64,000 bases of DNA from Paenibacillaceae bacterium (GCA_029256185.1 JAQSYI010000035.1:41901-105900); one strand, 5' to 3'. Shown: positions 16,702-26,600, counted from the first letter of the stretch. Notes: a model not told the origin generated them from the sequence alone. A program made the numbers and translations.

Positions 16702-17572
16702 GGCCGCTCCCTCCAATGGACAGCTTGATGTAAAAGACGGAGAACACCAGCACCAAAGCCACCATAATTACAGACGCTGCCGCTCCGTATCCTATCTGTA
16801 AATTATACACGCCCTGCCTGTAAATGTATTGGGTTATGGTGGTGGTGGAATTGGCCGGTCCCCCGCCGGTCAGCACATTGACCTTGTCGAACAGCCGGAA
16901 GGTATCGATGGTGCGCAGCAGCACCACCAGCAGCAGAGCAGGCACAATATTCGGCAGCGTGATACGGGTGAATATGCTCCACTTGCCTGCACCGTCCACC
17001 TTGGCCGCCTCGTACTGGGAGCGGGGAACGGTCTGGAGGGCGGCATACAGGAGCAGGAAGGCGAAGGGCGTCCACTGCCAGATATCAATGAACAGAATGG
17101 CATGGAAGGCAAGGCGGATATCCATCAGAAAGTTGAGCGGTTCTATACCGAGAAAACTAAGCAGATGATTGATAATCCCGTTATGATTGCTCAGCATCAT
17201 CTGCCAGGTCAGCGCCACGGTAACCGGGGGCAGAAGGGAGGGGATCAGCAAGGATACCCGCAGCACCTTCAATCCCCTCCTTACACTATCCACCAGCAGG
17301 GCCATCCCTAAGCCGAGGGCGGTCTCCATGGAAACCGCCAGCAGCATGAACTTGACCGTGTTCCAGATGGCCCTGCGGAACAAGTCGTCCTGCAGGAGCC
17401 GGATATAGTTGGCGAATCCGACAAAGCGCGGAGAGTCCACGGCCAGGTAGTAATAGTCGGTAAAGCTGTTGGTGACGGTATAGAGGAAGGGGAATACCGT
17501 CAATGCGAGAAGCAACAAGATAACCGGAGCCAGCATGACCCATTGAAACCGCCGCTTGCTGTGCAGATTCAT
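16685..17572 (-). CDS. ABC sugar transporter permease (MalF/UgpA type)
   Basis: A 295-residue permease with six membrane segments and the EAA loop EAAKVDGAGKWSIFTRITLP at about residues 190-210, which docks the ATPase. It pairs with the MalG-type permease at 18977 and the binding protein at 17641; gene order (permease, binding protein, permease) is unusual, since both permeases are normally adjacent. No ATP-binding subunit is encoded in the operon, so a shared MsmX-type ATPase is expected. Confidence 0.9.
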   Translation of the reverse strand: MNLHSKRRFQWVMLAPVILLLLALTVFPFLYTVTNSFTDYYYLAVDSPRFVGFANYIRLLQDDLFRRAIWNTVKFMLLAVSMETALGLGMALLVDSVRRGLKVLRVSLLIPSLLPPVTVALTWQMMLSNHNGIINHLLSFLGIEPLNFLMDIRLAFHAILFIDIWQWTPFAFLLLYAALQTVPRSQYEAAKVDGAGKWSIFTRITLPNIVPALLLVVLLRTIDTFRLFDKVNVLTGGGPANSTTTITQYIYRQGVYNLQIGYGAAASVIMVALVLVFSVFYIKLSIGGSGHEHRS

Positions 17573-17584
17573 CCCACTCCTTAA

Positions 17585-17603
17585 AGTTTTTCATAGAAAA
17601 ACT
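17585..17603 (-). repeat. Intercistronic hairpin 1 of the sugar operon
   Basis: AGTTTTTC at 17585-17592 pairs with GAAAAACT at 17596-17603. The same block, including flanks CTTAAAG and CTGGCTTCG, recurs at 18936-18969 on the other side of the binding-protein gene. Confidence 0.6.
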
Positions 17604-17640
17604 GGCTTCGGAAGCTTGAACTTAGTTTTTCGCTATATGG

Positions 17641-18858
17641 CTATTGCATGATCTGGTCAATGGCCTTCTTGGCGGCGGCAAGAGCATCGTCGACCGACTT
17701 GGTACCGGCCACCGCTGCCGACAGTTCGGCCCCCAGCGCTTCCTCTACCCGTGACCATTTGGGTGTTCTGGGCCGGGCCACGGAATTCTGCAGCGCTTCG
17801 AGCTGTACCGGAAAATGCTTGAACTTGGCGCTCAGCGCGCTGTCCAGATAGACGCTCTTGCGGGTAGGCACGCCGCCGTGCTCCGCCATAATCTTTTGCG
17901 ATTCGCTGCTGGTGATGAAGGTCAGGAACTTGCCCGCCAGGTCCTTGTTGGCCGAGTTGGCGGTTACGCCCATCATCCAGTTGCCGATCATGCCGGTGGA
18001 AGCAGCCGTGCCGCTGACTGCAGCCTTGGCGGGAATCGGGGCATAATCCGCGCTGGACTCCCCATTCTTGATGAACCAGGACGGCCAGCCCAAGGCCATG
18101 GCGGCGCGGCCTTCCGATACGGAGCTGACGATATCGGTTTGCTCATAGTTGGCCCCTGTCTTCAACAGGCTGATGTAAGTGTTCAACGCTTTTTTGCCTG
18201 CTTCGGAATCCACCTGGGCCTTCCAGCTGCTGTCGAATACTTGTCCGCCGTAAGCCCAGAATACCGGCAGGAAGTCGGAGACGATGGGATTGCCCTGCTG
18301 GCCGCGGATGACATAGCCGGTGCCGCCGCCTGCCTTGATCTTGCCCGCAGCCTCCAGCACCTCGTCCCAGCTCTGCGGTGTCTTGATGCCCTTGCTGTCC
18401 AGCAGCTTCTTGTTATAGAAGAACAGCTGCACATTGCCCGAGAACGGCAGGGCATACAAGTCTCCGGTTTTGTACGGATGCTTGCCCAGCGCCAGAGAGG
18501 ATTCCTCGAAGTCCGCATCCTCCTTGACTCCCAAGCCGGACAGTTTGGCAAAGATGTTCGCCTCGCTAAATTCCGGCATCCACGGGTCATCCGCCATGAT
18601 CAGATCGTAGGCGCCGGTTTTGTTCTTGGCGTCCAGCGTCACCTTCTGCTTCAGATCGGCTGCTTCCAGCCCCAGAATTTCAATGGTTACATTGTGCTCC
18701 TTCTCGAAGGCTCCCTTCACCGACTCCATGGCCGTTACATGGGTGCCTCCTCTTGCCGCAATCGTGAGCTTGGCAGGGTCCTTGCCTGACGTCTGGCAGC
18801 CGGCAAACACAGTCGTTGCCGTCATCGCGGATAACAATACAGCTGCAGCTTTTTTCAT
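17641..18858 (-). CDS. ABC sugar-binding lipoprotein
   Basis: A 405-residue extracellular solute-binding protein, family 1. The N-terminal lipobox TTVFAGC gives a lipid-anchored Cys at about residue 20. The mature part has the usual landmarks (NKTGAYDLIMADDPWMPEF for the ligand cleft, and GWPSWF later). It delivers a saccharide or sugar phosphate to the two flanking permeases. ATG is preceded by GGAGG. Its mRNA is flanked on both sides by near-identical hairpins, a feature known to raise binding-protein mRNA levels over permease levels in other transport operons. Confidence 0.9.
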   Translation of the reverse strand: MKKAAAVLLSAMTATTVFAGCQTSGKDPAKLTIAARGGTHVTAMESVKGAFEKEHNVTIEILGLEAADLKQKVTLDAKNKTGAYDLIMADDPWMPEFSEANIFAKLSGLGVKEDADFEESSLALGKHPYKTGDLYALPFSGNVQLFFYNKKLLDSKGIKTPQSWDEVLEAAGKIKAGGGTGYVIRGQQGNPIVSDFLPVFWAYGGQVFDSSWKAQVDSEAGKKALNTYISLLKTGANYEQTDIVSSVSEGRAAMALGWPSWFIKNGESSADYAPIPAKAAVSGTAASTGMIGNWMMGVTANSANKDLAGKFLTFITSSESQKIMAEHGGVPTRKSVYLDSALSAKFKHFPVQLEALQNSVARPRTPKWSRVEEALGAELSAAVAGTKSVDDALAAAKKAIDQIMQ

Positions 18859-18935
18859 TTTGGTGCCTCCTAAAAGTTTTGAATGAATTGCTTAGCAAAG
18901 CGGCAATCTCGAAAAACTGACATCGAAAGCATTCA

Positions 18936-18969
18936 CTTAAAGTTTTTGTGATAGCAAAAACTGGCTTCG
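18936..18969 (-). repeat. Intercistronic hairpin 2 of the sugar operon
   Basis: AGTTTTTG at 18941-18948 pairs with CAAAAACT at 18955-18962. It is the sister of the hairpin at 17585, sharing flanking bases on both sides. Confidence 0.6.
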
Positions 18970-18976
18970 TTAAACC

Positions 18977-19807
18977 TTATTCCTTGACTGCGCCCGATGT
19001 CAGGCCGTTCATCAGATGCTTCTGCATAAAGACAGCCGCCAGCAATACCGGCAGCAGGGAGACCAGTCCTCCGCTTGCCACCTTGCCCCATTCCGTCAAT
19101 TCCTGCTCGCTGTTCAGCGTAGCCAGCTTCAAGGGAACTGTGAAATCTCCCGGACGTTGGATGAAGATAACGCTGTACAAGTATTCGTTCCATGAGGCCA
19201 TGAACGAAAGAATGGTGACCGCCGCAATTCCCGGCAGAACAAGAGGCAGAACTACCCTGTAATAGATGGCAAATTCGGAGGCCCCGTCAATCCTGGCGCT
19301 CTCCTCGATTTCCTCCGGCACCCCTGCGAAGAACGCCAGCATGAACCAGATGACAAACGGAAGATTAACCAGTATGTGGGCCAGAATAATCGGGATTTTC
19401 GTGCCCAAGAGTCCCGCTTCGTTCATTAAGATGTACAGCGGAAGGGCAAAGGTGATGGGCGGCAGCACCCGGACCAGCAAAATCCAGATCAGCAGCGTTT
19501 TCTTAAACCCGATCTTAAATGCTCTTCTTGCCAGCACATAAGCGCAGGACAAGCCGCAGAGCAGCACAATCAACAGGGAGACGGCCGTAACCGTAAGGCT
19601 GTTGAACATGGGACGTACAAAATTCAGTTCCGTAAAGATGCTTAACACATGCTCCCAGGAGACGGACCGGGGCCATAAGGTGACCTCGGCGAACAAGCCG
19701 GAGGAGCTCTGTGTTGCCATAACCGCCATCCAATAAATCGGAAACAGCGTTCCGGCCAGCATCGCAATCAATAGCACATACTTGGGACTGGCTTGCAACC
19801 TGTTCAA
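18977..19807 (-). CDS. ABC sugar transporter permease (MalG type), first gene of operon
   Basis: A 276-residue permease with six membrane segments and the EAA-like loop EESARIDGASEFAIYYRVVL. The start is TTG with AAGGAG six bases upstream. It heads an operon that continues through the binding protein, the MalF-type permease, the MBL hydrolase, the IMPase and the GntR regulator. A palindrome at 19829-19840 lies directly before its ribosome binding site. Confidence 0.88.
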   Translation of the reverse strand: MNRLQASPKYVLLIAMLAGTLFPIYWMAVMATQSSSGLFAEVTLWPRSVSWEHVLSIFTELNFVRPMFNSLTVTAVSLLIVLLCGLSCAYVLARRAFKIGFKKTLLIWILLVRVLPPITFALPLYILMNEAGLLGTKIPIILAHILVNLPFVIWFMLAFFAGVPEEIEESARIDGASEFAIYYRVVLPLVLPGIAAVTILSFMASWNEYLYSVIFIQRPGDFTVPLKLATLNSEQELTEWGKVASGGLVSLLPVLLAAVFMQKHLMNGLTSGAVKE

Positions 19808-19826
19808 ATGATTCTCCTTCCTCCAT

Positions 19827-19844
19827 TTGTCTAGACGTCTATAT
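19827..19844 (-). promoter_or_regulatory. Operator for the HutC-type regulator
   Basis: Overlapping palindromes GTCTAGAC (19829-19836) and AGACGTCT (19833-19840), the core found in HutC/NagR-family operators (GT-N-TA-N-AC). It sits within 10-20 bases of the first ribosome binding site of the operon, where a repressor would block transcription. Confidence 0.6.
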
Positions 19845-20010
19845 CACTACGATACCCGCTCGCTGTTTTCGGTGTGTTATCGTCATTTTAAGCATTCGTT
19901 AAGGTTGGACAGGCTTAGGCCACTGCACCCGAAACCGGCATGGGGGAGCGCTCTTCCTATTGTCCCGCATGCAGGGGGAGTAAAGGTCCCTTCTTTTCCG
20001 CAAAAAACAA

Positions 20011-20063
20011 TCCCCCAAAAGTGACGAGATGCTTCGAAGCAAAATCCGGGTACTTTTGGGGGA
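20011..20063. repeat. Inverted repeat with nested palindrome
   Basis: TCCCCCAAAAGT at 20011-20022 is exactly repeated in inverse at 20052-20063, with the palindrome GCTTCGAAGC at 20031-20040 in the loop. It lies in the 370-base gap between the sugar operon and the pectate lyase, which holds no gene I can support. Confidence 0.55.
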
Positions 20064-20103
20064 ACCCCCGAATGAAAATGCCACAATCGGGCATTTACGT
20101 AAA

Positions 20104-20151
20104 AAAAGCCACCGACTGTTTGCCAAAATGGCCATACAGTCAGCAGCTTTT
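20104..20151 (-). terminator. Terminator of the pectate lyase gene
   Basis: On the minus strand AAAAGC-TGCT-GACTGT pairs with ACAGTC-GGTG-GCTTTT (some G-U pairs) and is followed by seven Ts, 27 bases past the stop codon. Confidence 0.85.
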
Positions 20152-20177
20152 ATCACATGCACGCTTTGTTGGACGAT

Positions 20178-22328
20178 CTAATTCAACTGGATGTAAAAAA
20201 GATTGGTTGTATTATCCTTTGTGATGGTATGTGCGCCTGGAGCAAGCGATACGCTGACAATGCCGTTTGTCATGGGGTAGCTTGTTCCGTCCACCTTAAT
20301 TTTGGTTCCGTCCGGTGAATTAAGCACCAAGGTTAATGTTGAGGCTGCAGTGGTGGTAAAGCCGATGCTGGTGGAGCTTTCGATCTTCAAGCATTGCGTC
20401 AGCGTTAAGCCATTGTATACCACTGTTCCCTTGGTTGTGGAGAGGTTGCCTTGAATGTTGAAGAAGGTGCTTGCAGTTCCGTCAGTGGTGAAGTTGTGAA
20501 CCGTTCCGCCAGGTACCGGAGTTGGTGTTGCCGACGGGGTAGGAGTCACCGTAGGCGTTGGTGTTGGGGTTACTCCCGGTGTTGGCGTTGGAGTCGGCGT
20601 TGCACTTGTGGTTGGCGTCGGCGTTGGTGTCGGCACGGTCGGGTTCGAATTGCCCCCAACGGATACCAGTTGACTGGTGTAGCTGGTTATTTTGGACATT
20701 AGTGCCGTGTTGACTGCATAGGACGTGTCATCTACCGCATCGTTGAACTCCCATATGAAGTCTCCCTTATTGATCCGTCCCGCTTCTGCCGTAACCACCT
20801 GCTCCACCGTGCTTACAGCATCAATGTTAGAGACGTTTACTCCCGTATTGATGCTTGTATCGAAGTTATTGTAAGCCGTTCCGCCTACTAATGCTTTATA
20901 GGAGCTTGGTACGGTTTCATTTCTCGTTGCAGCCCAATATGCGTCGAAGGAGGTTGCCTGGGCCGGAGCCGTTCCGTTATTGGAATTGGCATAAATCAGA
21001 CTTGCGGCATCAACAATAGTATTGTTGTAGGCTTTGATCATGCCTCCGTCCTCCCCTGAAAAGGTCCCTTCTCCCAATGCATCCGTTCCTTGCAAGGAGC
21101 TTAGCATAGGATTTTTCGTATGCCGGAAATAGTTGGATTCCACAAAAGCCGAAGCTCCGGTTGTAACACCGACCCCATATTTGGAAACCCCGTCAAAGAA
21201 GTTGTTATAAATATGCACAGTGGCCACTCTTATGCGCGGATGGCGGGAGTCAGAATGATCAAACCAGTTATGGTGGAAGGTGACAAAGAATTCTGCCGAT
21301 TCACTTAGGCCCACCAGAGCGGCTTTGCCCGAATCCCAGTAGTGGTTATAGGAGATTGTGATGTAGGAGGAGCCTTTCTTAAGATCGGTAGAGCCGTCGC
21401 CCTTGGCCTGGTCGGCATCTCCGCCTGCAGTTCCATAGAATATATCATTATTATGCACCCAGACATTGGCATTGCCCGTATCCATGGAAATCCCGTCGTC
21501 AGGGAACAGCGCCACACCCAGATTTCTTACCTCTACATTCCCCACATACCGAAGCAGAATTCCCCATCCGTAAGCATAAGCATCGTTTCCGATTCCTTCA
21601 ATTGTAGTATTCAATTCCGTATAATTGTTTTTGCCCTTTACTTCAAGATATCCGCTGCTGTTCAGCTGTCCGCTCATCGCGCTGGCTGTAACTTTTCCAA
21701 TAAACCGGATGGCAAGCGGTGTTTGATCATAGCCTTTTTGCCTGAGGGCCAGAATCGCGCCAAGACCAACACCGGTTTGTATACTGCCCGAGCTGTTGGT
21801 TTTCACACCAAGGGTTACGGTTGCTGCAGTTTCCGGTGTGACATAGAGAACCTGGGCGCCGCTCTTAAGAGTGCCATTGTCGTTGTAAGCGCCGGAGCCT
21901 GTACCGAACAATGATTGGGGGGCAAAAGCAAATCCCGACCGGTCATATGAAGACACAGACAACGTGCTGGACACTGCGCTGTCCGTTGAACCGTTCGAGA
22001 GTCTGGCTTCCACCTTCATGACATAATTCCCTGCTGCAAGCCCTACGGCATCTGCTCTCCAGTAGGAAGGATACCTGCGGATTAATGGATTATCGATCTG
22101 CTGGTATTGGGAATCCGGAGCACTTGCAGGCTTCACATAGACATTATATCCCTCCGCATTACTGACAGGTGACCATTGTACATACGCCGATTCATTCCAG
22201 CCTCCGCTGTTGGTTATAGAGATCCCGGCAGCGTGTACGGTAGTTTTGACCAATCCGCCTGTTATTAAAGAAATAACAAGCGTACATACCAGAACAAAAC
22301 CAATTGCATGTTTGACCTTTCTGTTCAT
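20178..22328 (-). CDS. Secreted multidomain pectate lyase (PL1 type)
   Basis: A 716-residue exported enzyme that cleaves polygalacturonate by beta-elimination. Order of parts: signal peptide about 1-33; a fibronectin-III-like domain 35-130 (VQWSPVSNAEGYNVYVKP); a right-handed beta-helix pectate lyase domain about 140-545 with the markers DDGISMDTGNANVWVHNN, SYNHYWD and HPRIRV (catalytic Arg, Ca ligands around); a Pro-Thr linker about 562-612 built from PTPTP repeats; and a C-terminal domain of about 100 residues, possibly carbohydrate-binding. A perfect cre site lies 46 bases upstream and a strong terminator follows, so it is a monocistronic, catabolite-repressed gene. It supplies oligogalacturonides for the pectin genes further on. 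Confidence 0.92.
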   Translation of the reverse strand: MNRKVKHAIGFVLVCTLVISLITGGLVKTTVHAAGISITNSGGWNESAYVQWSPVSNAEGYNVYVKPASAPDSQYQQIDNPLIRRYPSYWRADAVGLAAGNYVMKVEARLSNGSTDSAVSSTLSVSSYDRSGFAFAPQSLFGTGSGAYNDNGTLKSGAQVLYVTPETAATVTLGVKTNSSGSIQTGVGLGAILALRQKGYDQTPLAIRFIGKVTASAMSGQLNSSGYLEVKGKNNYTELNTTIEGIGNDAYAYGWGILLRYVGNVEVRNLGVALFPDDGISMDTGNANVWVHNNDIFYGTAGGDADQAKGDGSTDLKKGSSYITISYNHYWDSGKAALVGLSESAEFFVTFHHNWFDHSDSRHPRIRVATVHIYNNFFDGVSKYGVGVTTGASAFVESNYFRHTKNPMLSSLQGTDALGEGTFSGEDGGMIKAYNNTIVDAASLIYANSNNGTAPAQATSFDAYWAATRNETVPSSYKALVGGTAYNNFDTSINTGVNVSNIDAVSTVEQVVTAEAGRINKGDFIWEFNDAVDDTSYAVNTALMSKITSYTSQLVSVGGNSNPTVPTPTPTPTTSATPTPTPTPGVTPTPTPTVTPTPSATPTPVPGGTVHNFTTDGTASTFFNIQGNLSTTKGTVVYNGLTLTQCLKIESSTSIGFTTTAASTLTLVLNSPDGTKIKVDGTSYPMTNGIVSVSLAPGAHTITKDNTTNLFYIQLN

Positions 22329-22374
22329 TTACAATCCTCCCACAATACATGATTGTTCAATTGTTCAATCCCAC

Positions 22375-22388
22375 TGAAACCGTTGCCA
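22375..22388. promoter_or_regulatory. cre site (CcpA) upstream of pectate lyase
   Basis: TGAAACCGTTGCCA matches the cre consensus TGAAANCGNTNNCA at every fixed position. Its place 46 bases before the start codon suits repression by CcpA when preferred sugars are present. Confidence 0.7.
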
Positions 22389-22664
22389 AGAAAACGTAGA
22401 GTTCTTACTTTCACCCCCCATATAACCCTGCCGCCAACCCGGATAATACCTATTTCCCAATGAGGATAAATCGCATGGTGGAATGAACATTGGATTGGGA
22501 TGGATCGTCTTCCAAACATTCTCAGATTAGCATCCCCGGAAGCGATTCAGGAATAATCTTTAGCTCATATCGTACATTTTTTCACTGTTTCTGAGCTAAT
22601 GATTACCTTGATAGGGGATTATAACCAAATTTGTATGGCGGAAGGACATTGGGAAGACAAAAAA

Positions 22665-22697
22665 ATGGAACAGCAGCATCTATTGCTGCTGTTCCAT
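22665..22697 (-). terminator. Terminator of the GNAT gene
   Basis: A 14-bp perfect stem (ATGGAACAGCAGCA at 22665-22678, complement at 22684-22697), loop of five, followed on the minus strand by a run of seven Ts. The 22329-22798 gap otherwise holds only the leader of the pectate lyase gene. Confidence 0.88.
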
Positions 22698-22798
22698 TAT
22701 GCCAGTGTAGCCATGGGTAAGCTTTACCCTTCCATCCAACGTGCTATATCTTCTCCAATGGTGGGATGTTTGCTGGCAGAAGCTGCAGGAACTCAGTG

Positions 22799-23356
22799 TC
22801 ATCCTTGCTTCCCTTCTGCATACCTCGCCGCAAACTCATCTCTATGCATACCAAAGTGAACTTCATCATAATACTTCCCGTTGGAATAAACCATGCTGCG
22901 CAGTTGACCTTCCCGCTGAAAGCCCAACTTCTCATGCAATCGAATTGATCGTTCATTATAGCTGTATACATGCGGTGTCACTTTCTGATACCCCAGTTCA
23001 AAGAAATAATAACGCAGGATCGCAATGACCATCTCCTTGCCGTATCCCTGCCCCCAATGCTCTCTGCTGACCGTAATTCCATATTTGAACGTGCCATTGC
23101 GGCTATCGCATGCAAAAGTATCAATGGTACCCACAACATTCTGCGCTTGGTCCTCCGCTATCCAACGGAATGCATCATTCTTGGGATGAGCCGCGGCAAG
23201 CAACCACATCTTCACCTGCTCCAGCGACTGGGGATACCGAACCATGTCCACATTGCGGCATATTTCCTCGTCCTGCCCCCAACCGCGAAAAGCCTCCGCA
23301 TCTTTTTCTTCCACTGCGCGCAAGTGCAGTCTGGGCGTCTGCCAGTACCGCTTCAT
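22799..23356 (-). CDS. GNAT acetyltransferase, RimJ/RimL type
   Basis: A 185-residue N-acetyltransferase. The acetyl-CoA loop is REHWGQGYGKEMV (Q-x-x-G-x-G), and the C-terminal NERSIRLHEKLGFQREG is the RimJ/L hallmark. It probably acetylates an N-terminal amine or small molecule; the substrate is unknown. ATG at 23356 (GGGGG eight bases before) is preferred over the ATG at 23380. It is 34 bases after the RCC1-like fragment and on the same strand as the helicase gene. Confidence 0.85.
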   Translation of the reverse strand: MKRYWQTPRLHLRAVEEKDAEAFRGWGQDEEICRNVDMVRYPQSLEQVKMWLLAAAHPKNDAFRWIAEDQAQNVVGTIDTFACDSRNGTFKYGITVSREHWGQGYGKEMVIAILRYYFFELGYQKVTPHVYSYNERSIRLHEKLGFQREGQLRSMVYSNGKYYDEVHFGMHRDEFAARYAEGKQG

Positions 23357-23389
23357 GATCCATTCCCCCATTATTTTCATGCGAACGTC

Positions 23390-23680
23390 TTAGTTTAAGT
23401 TGCCGGTACCTACAATTGTAATATCTCTAAGGCTTGCTACCTGAACCGAGGACATTTGTGAAGTATCCAATTGACCAATCCCCAGTTGGCCGGCTCCATT
23501 CGACCCCCACGACCACGCGGTACCGTCCTTCTTTACAGCCAACCGATGGCTTCCTCCAGACGACATTGTCTGCCAGCCTTGATGGCCTAAACCCTCATCC
23601 GAAGTTTCTGCTATTGTTGCAGAAGGCAGTAGCAGTACTCCAAAAATCAACATCATTATGGACTTTGGAAAATTGCCCAT
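23390..23680 (-). pseudogene. Truncated secreted RCC1-repeat protein
   Basis: A 96-residue reading frame with a signal peptide (about 1-24, MGNFPKSIMMLIFGVLLLPS) and the start of an RCC1-type beta-propeller: GGSHRLAVKKDGTAWSWGSN followed by GQLGIGQLDTS. Complete RCC1-like exported proteins have five to seven such blades of about 50 residues; here just over one is left, so the gene is very probably a 5' remnant. The start and ribosome binding site (AAAGGGGG) are intact and it follows the helicase gene by 15 bases. It might still be expressed as a short secreted protein. Confidence 0.65.
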
Positions 23681-23695
23681 TTCGTTTCCCCCTTT

Positions 23696-26600
23696 CTAGG
23701 AAATAGTTTCTGATAACCCATTTACCCTTCTGCTCTCCAAGTCCTCTTTTAGTATGGCGATCATATCGATCACTTCTGCTCCCCTGTACACCAGTGAGGT
23801 TTCAAAACGGCACCACCGGTTATCTGGCTGCCTAACCGCGGAAAGCCAATTAAAAGAACCCTCGATAAGCACATTCGAGTCGACCCACATAGCTTTGCTG
23901 TGTACTCTGTTAGTCAAAACCAGATTAATACCCGGCTTATCAAGAATTTCCTTGGCTTTCAGATAGCTTGCCCTCAGTTTGTTATGAAAATAATTGAGAG
24001 TCTCATCGGTATAAATATGGATCCTAACTCCCCGTTGGATTGCCTCATCAAATAGAAAATCTAGATTATCCGCTTTTATGGCCGCGGAGGACAAGAAAGG
24101 CGATACAATATGCACCTCCTGATTGGCTGCCCTAATACAATCTCTTAACATGTTGCGATGATGCTCAAGCTCATGCAAATGTTCAATAGGTAAGCCATAC
24201 TTGATCTTATAATAATCCTTCAAGTCAATATTTTTAATTTCATTCTCATCCGATTGAAATAAATAATTGGCCAGAATGCTTGAAGGCACCGATGTTCCCG
24301 GCACGAATGTGCCCATATCGCCGAATACCAAGAAACTGTCCTTTGCTCTGGATACGGCAACATTCAGCATCGATACACCTTGGTCATAGAAATAAGCACC
24401 CGAGAAGTTACTGTCATAGACGGGAGAAAAAATTACGATGGGCCGTTCGTCTCCCTGCAAAGTATGTACAGTACCAGCTTTTACCCCCTCCATGCCTGCC
24501 TTTCTTAACTTGCTGCGCAAAAGTTCCTTTTGGGAAGTAAAGGGCGTGACAATCGCAATAATGTCCTTGATCCCTGTAAGTCCTTCAGAACGGTAATACT
24601 CCAGAATTTGCTCCTTATTCCTGTCAATCCAGCTTACGATCATTTCCGCCTCGAGTTCGTTCTCCAGACTGCCTCCTCGCTTTTTTGCACACCCCGGAAT
24701 ATGCGCATATCCCATATGAGGAAGAAAATAATTCTTTACAGACGGCCTTTTGGGCAACAGCTTCCCATGATAGGCAAGTTCGTTGCAGTATTCAATAATT
24801 TCCGGCACGCATCTTCTGTGCTCGGTTAGCCACATTCCTCCGTCTGCTTCCGGTTCCGTGAACCTTGAAAGATTTTTTGCCATCTTCATAACAGATCCGC
24901 CGGCCGCCAGTGCACCACAGCTCCCTATTTTTTCATAATCGTCTGTATTTTTCGCTATACCGAAGCTTTGGGTGTTGCCAATATCTACGGATAAAGGAAC
25001 CTTCCAAACCGGCGGAATTTGAAGGGTATCTCCCACAATGACAGCTTTTTTCGCCAATGCAAAAGATGCTCCCGCTACCTCAGGAACCACTTGCCCGGCC
25101 TCGTCAATTATTAAGATATCAATAAAATTGTACAAAGGAATCGTCTTCCCCATATAAGCACTAAAAAAGCCCGGCAGCATGTAGAGCGTTGATACAAAAC
25201 AAGGTGTTAACTTTGCCAATCTCTTCCATAAGAGCTCGACACCTTGCTTACCGTTATTCCGTTTGTATTTGGAATCCGCCAGCATGGCTTCAGTCTCCAG
25301 AATCCATCTGCCCTCCCAATAATGAACAGCCAACTTAAATGCTTCATAACGAAGGGTGCGATCCAAGGCGTCGCGGCAACTCTCACCCTCTTTCATAGAA
25401 AGCTCAGCCAGGCAATCTTCCCACCTCTGTTGTAAATTCCGTAATTCTTTAAGCTCTTGCTGAACCTCAGCACTTTGAGCATCACGCAAGGCTGCCTCAT
25501 GTTGAATCAGCTTGTTTTGAGCCTGAAACCATTGGAATAATTCCGCTTCGTTTGCTAGCACCGGTATGTCATTCTCGACGCAAAAGCTTCGACAACGGAG
25601 TTCCTTTTTCCTTAAAGCAATTTGCTTTAGAACCGGCAGGCGAAGCAGAAGGGCAATCCACCACTCTTCTCCCATAAGAAGTTGATTCCACTTTTTATGA
25701 AGAATTCGATTGGTTTCAATACGGTTCACTGCTATCTGCTTCTTTTCTTCTTGATCTTTGATAACCACTTTTATCCCCATTGGATATTTCTCCAGAATTT
25801 GAGCCTCAAGAATTCTATAAGCGGCTTCCGTTCGGATGATGTGTTGAAGTCGATTCACTTTTCCATGTAATTCAGCATGCAGGAGTGTAACCGCCTGCTC
25901 AAGCTTGGATATGGTATACCCTAAAAATTTGGAACAACATGCAAGATATTGTTCAGAACAATGTTCTATATATTCAAAGTTCTCGAGCTTATTGAAAAAA
26001 CCACTCCCGCCTGTATTTCCCTTATGTACGATTTGCCAGTTACTTGCGATTTCCTCTTTTTTACCAGGGGATTTTAAATAAGCGCCGTAGCTATAAACAT
26101 CCGGGACCCATCTTCCCGTAAGTGAATGATCGCCTGTTTCGTTAGTCTTGCCGAAGCTCTCAATAACATTGGTAACAGCGTTATTATTGGTAGATGAAAC
26201 GACAATAATAGGCGGTTCGGCACCTTGCAGGGCATGTTCGATGACGGCGTTAGCGACAAGGCTTTGCAGTAAGGTCGTTTTTCCCGTACCTGGAGGCCCA
26301 TTAATGGCCAGTATATCTCCTGTTTTCAGCAAGGTTGCGTGATGCATTGCCATCCGTTGAGATGGTGAAAGACTAAATTGGTTGCTCATTTGTCCTAGAT
26401 GCCGGGCAGCTAGCCCTTCACTGGTCTTCTCGGGCAAAACCTGCTCCATCTGTATATCTGAAAACTTCAAGAACGTATCCAAAAGCTCGAGGCTTCCCTG
26501 TTCAGGGTAATCTCTCTCTATATACCCGTATAAATCTTGGATAGACTTCGAAGCCCCAATGATCAGGTCGTTGGAGAATAAGTAACAATCATTGGATTTC

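Noticed and set aside
18920..18935. TGACATCGAAAGCA as a cre site in the sugar operon
   Set aside because: Three fixed positions of the cre consensus are missed and it lies between genes of an operon.
20500..20640. GT-rich short tandem repeats resembling a minisatellite
   Set aside because: They encode the PTPTP linker of the pectate lyase in frame, so they are explained as coding sequence.
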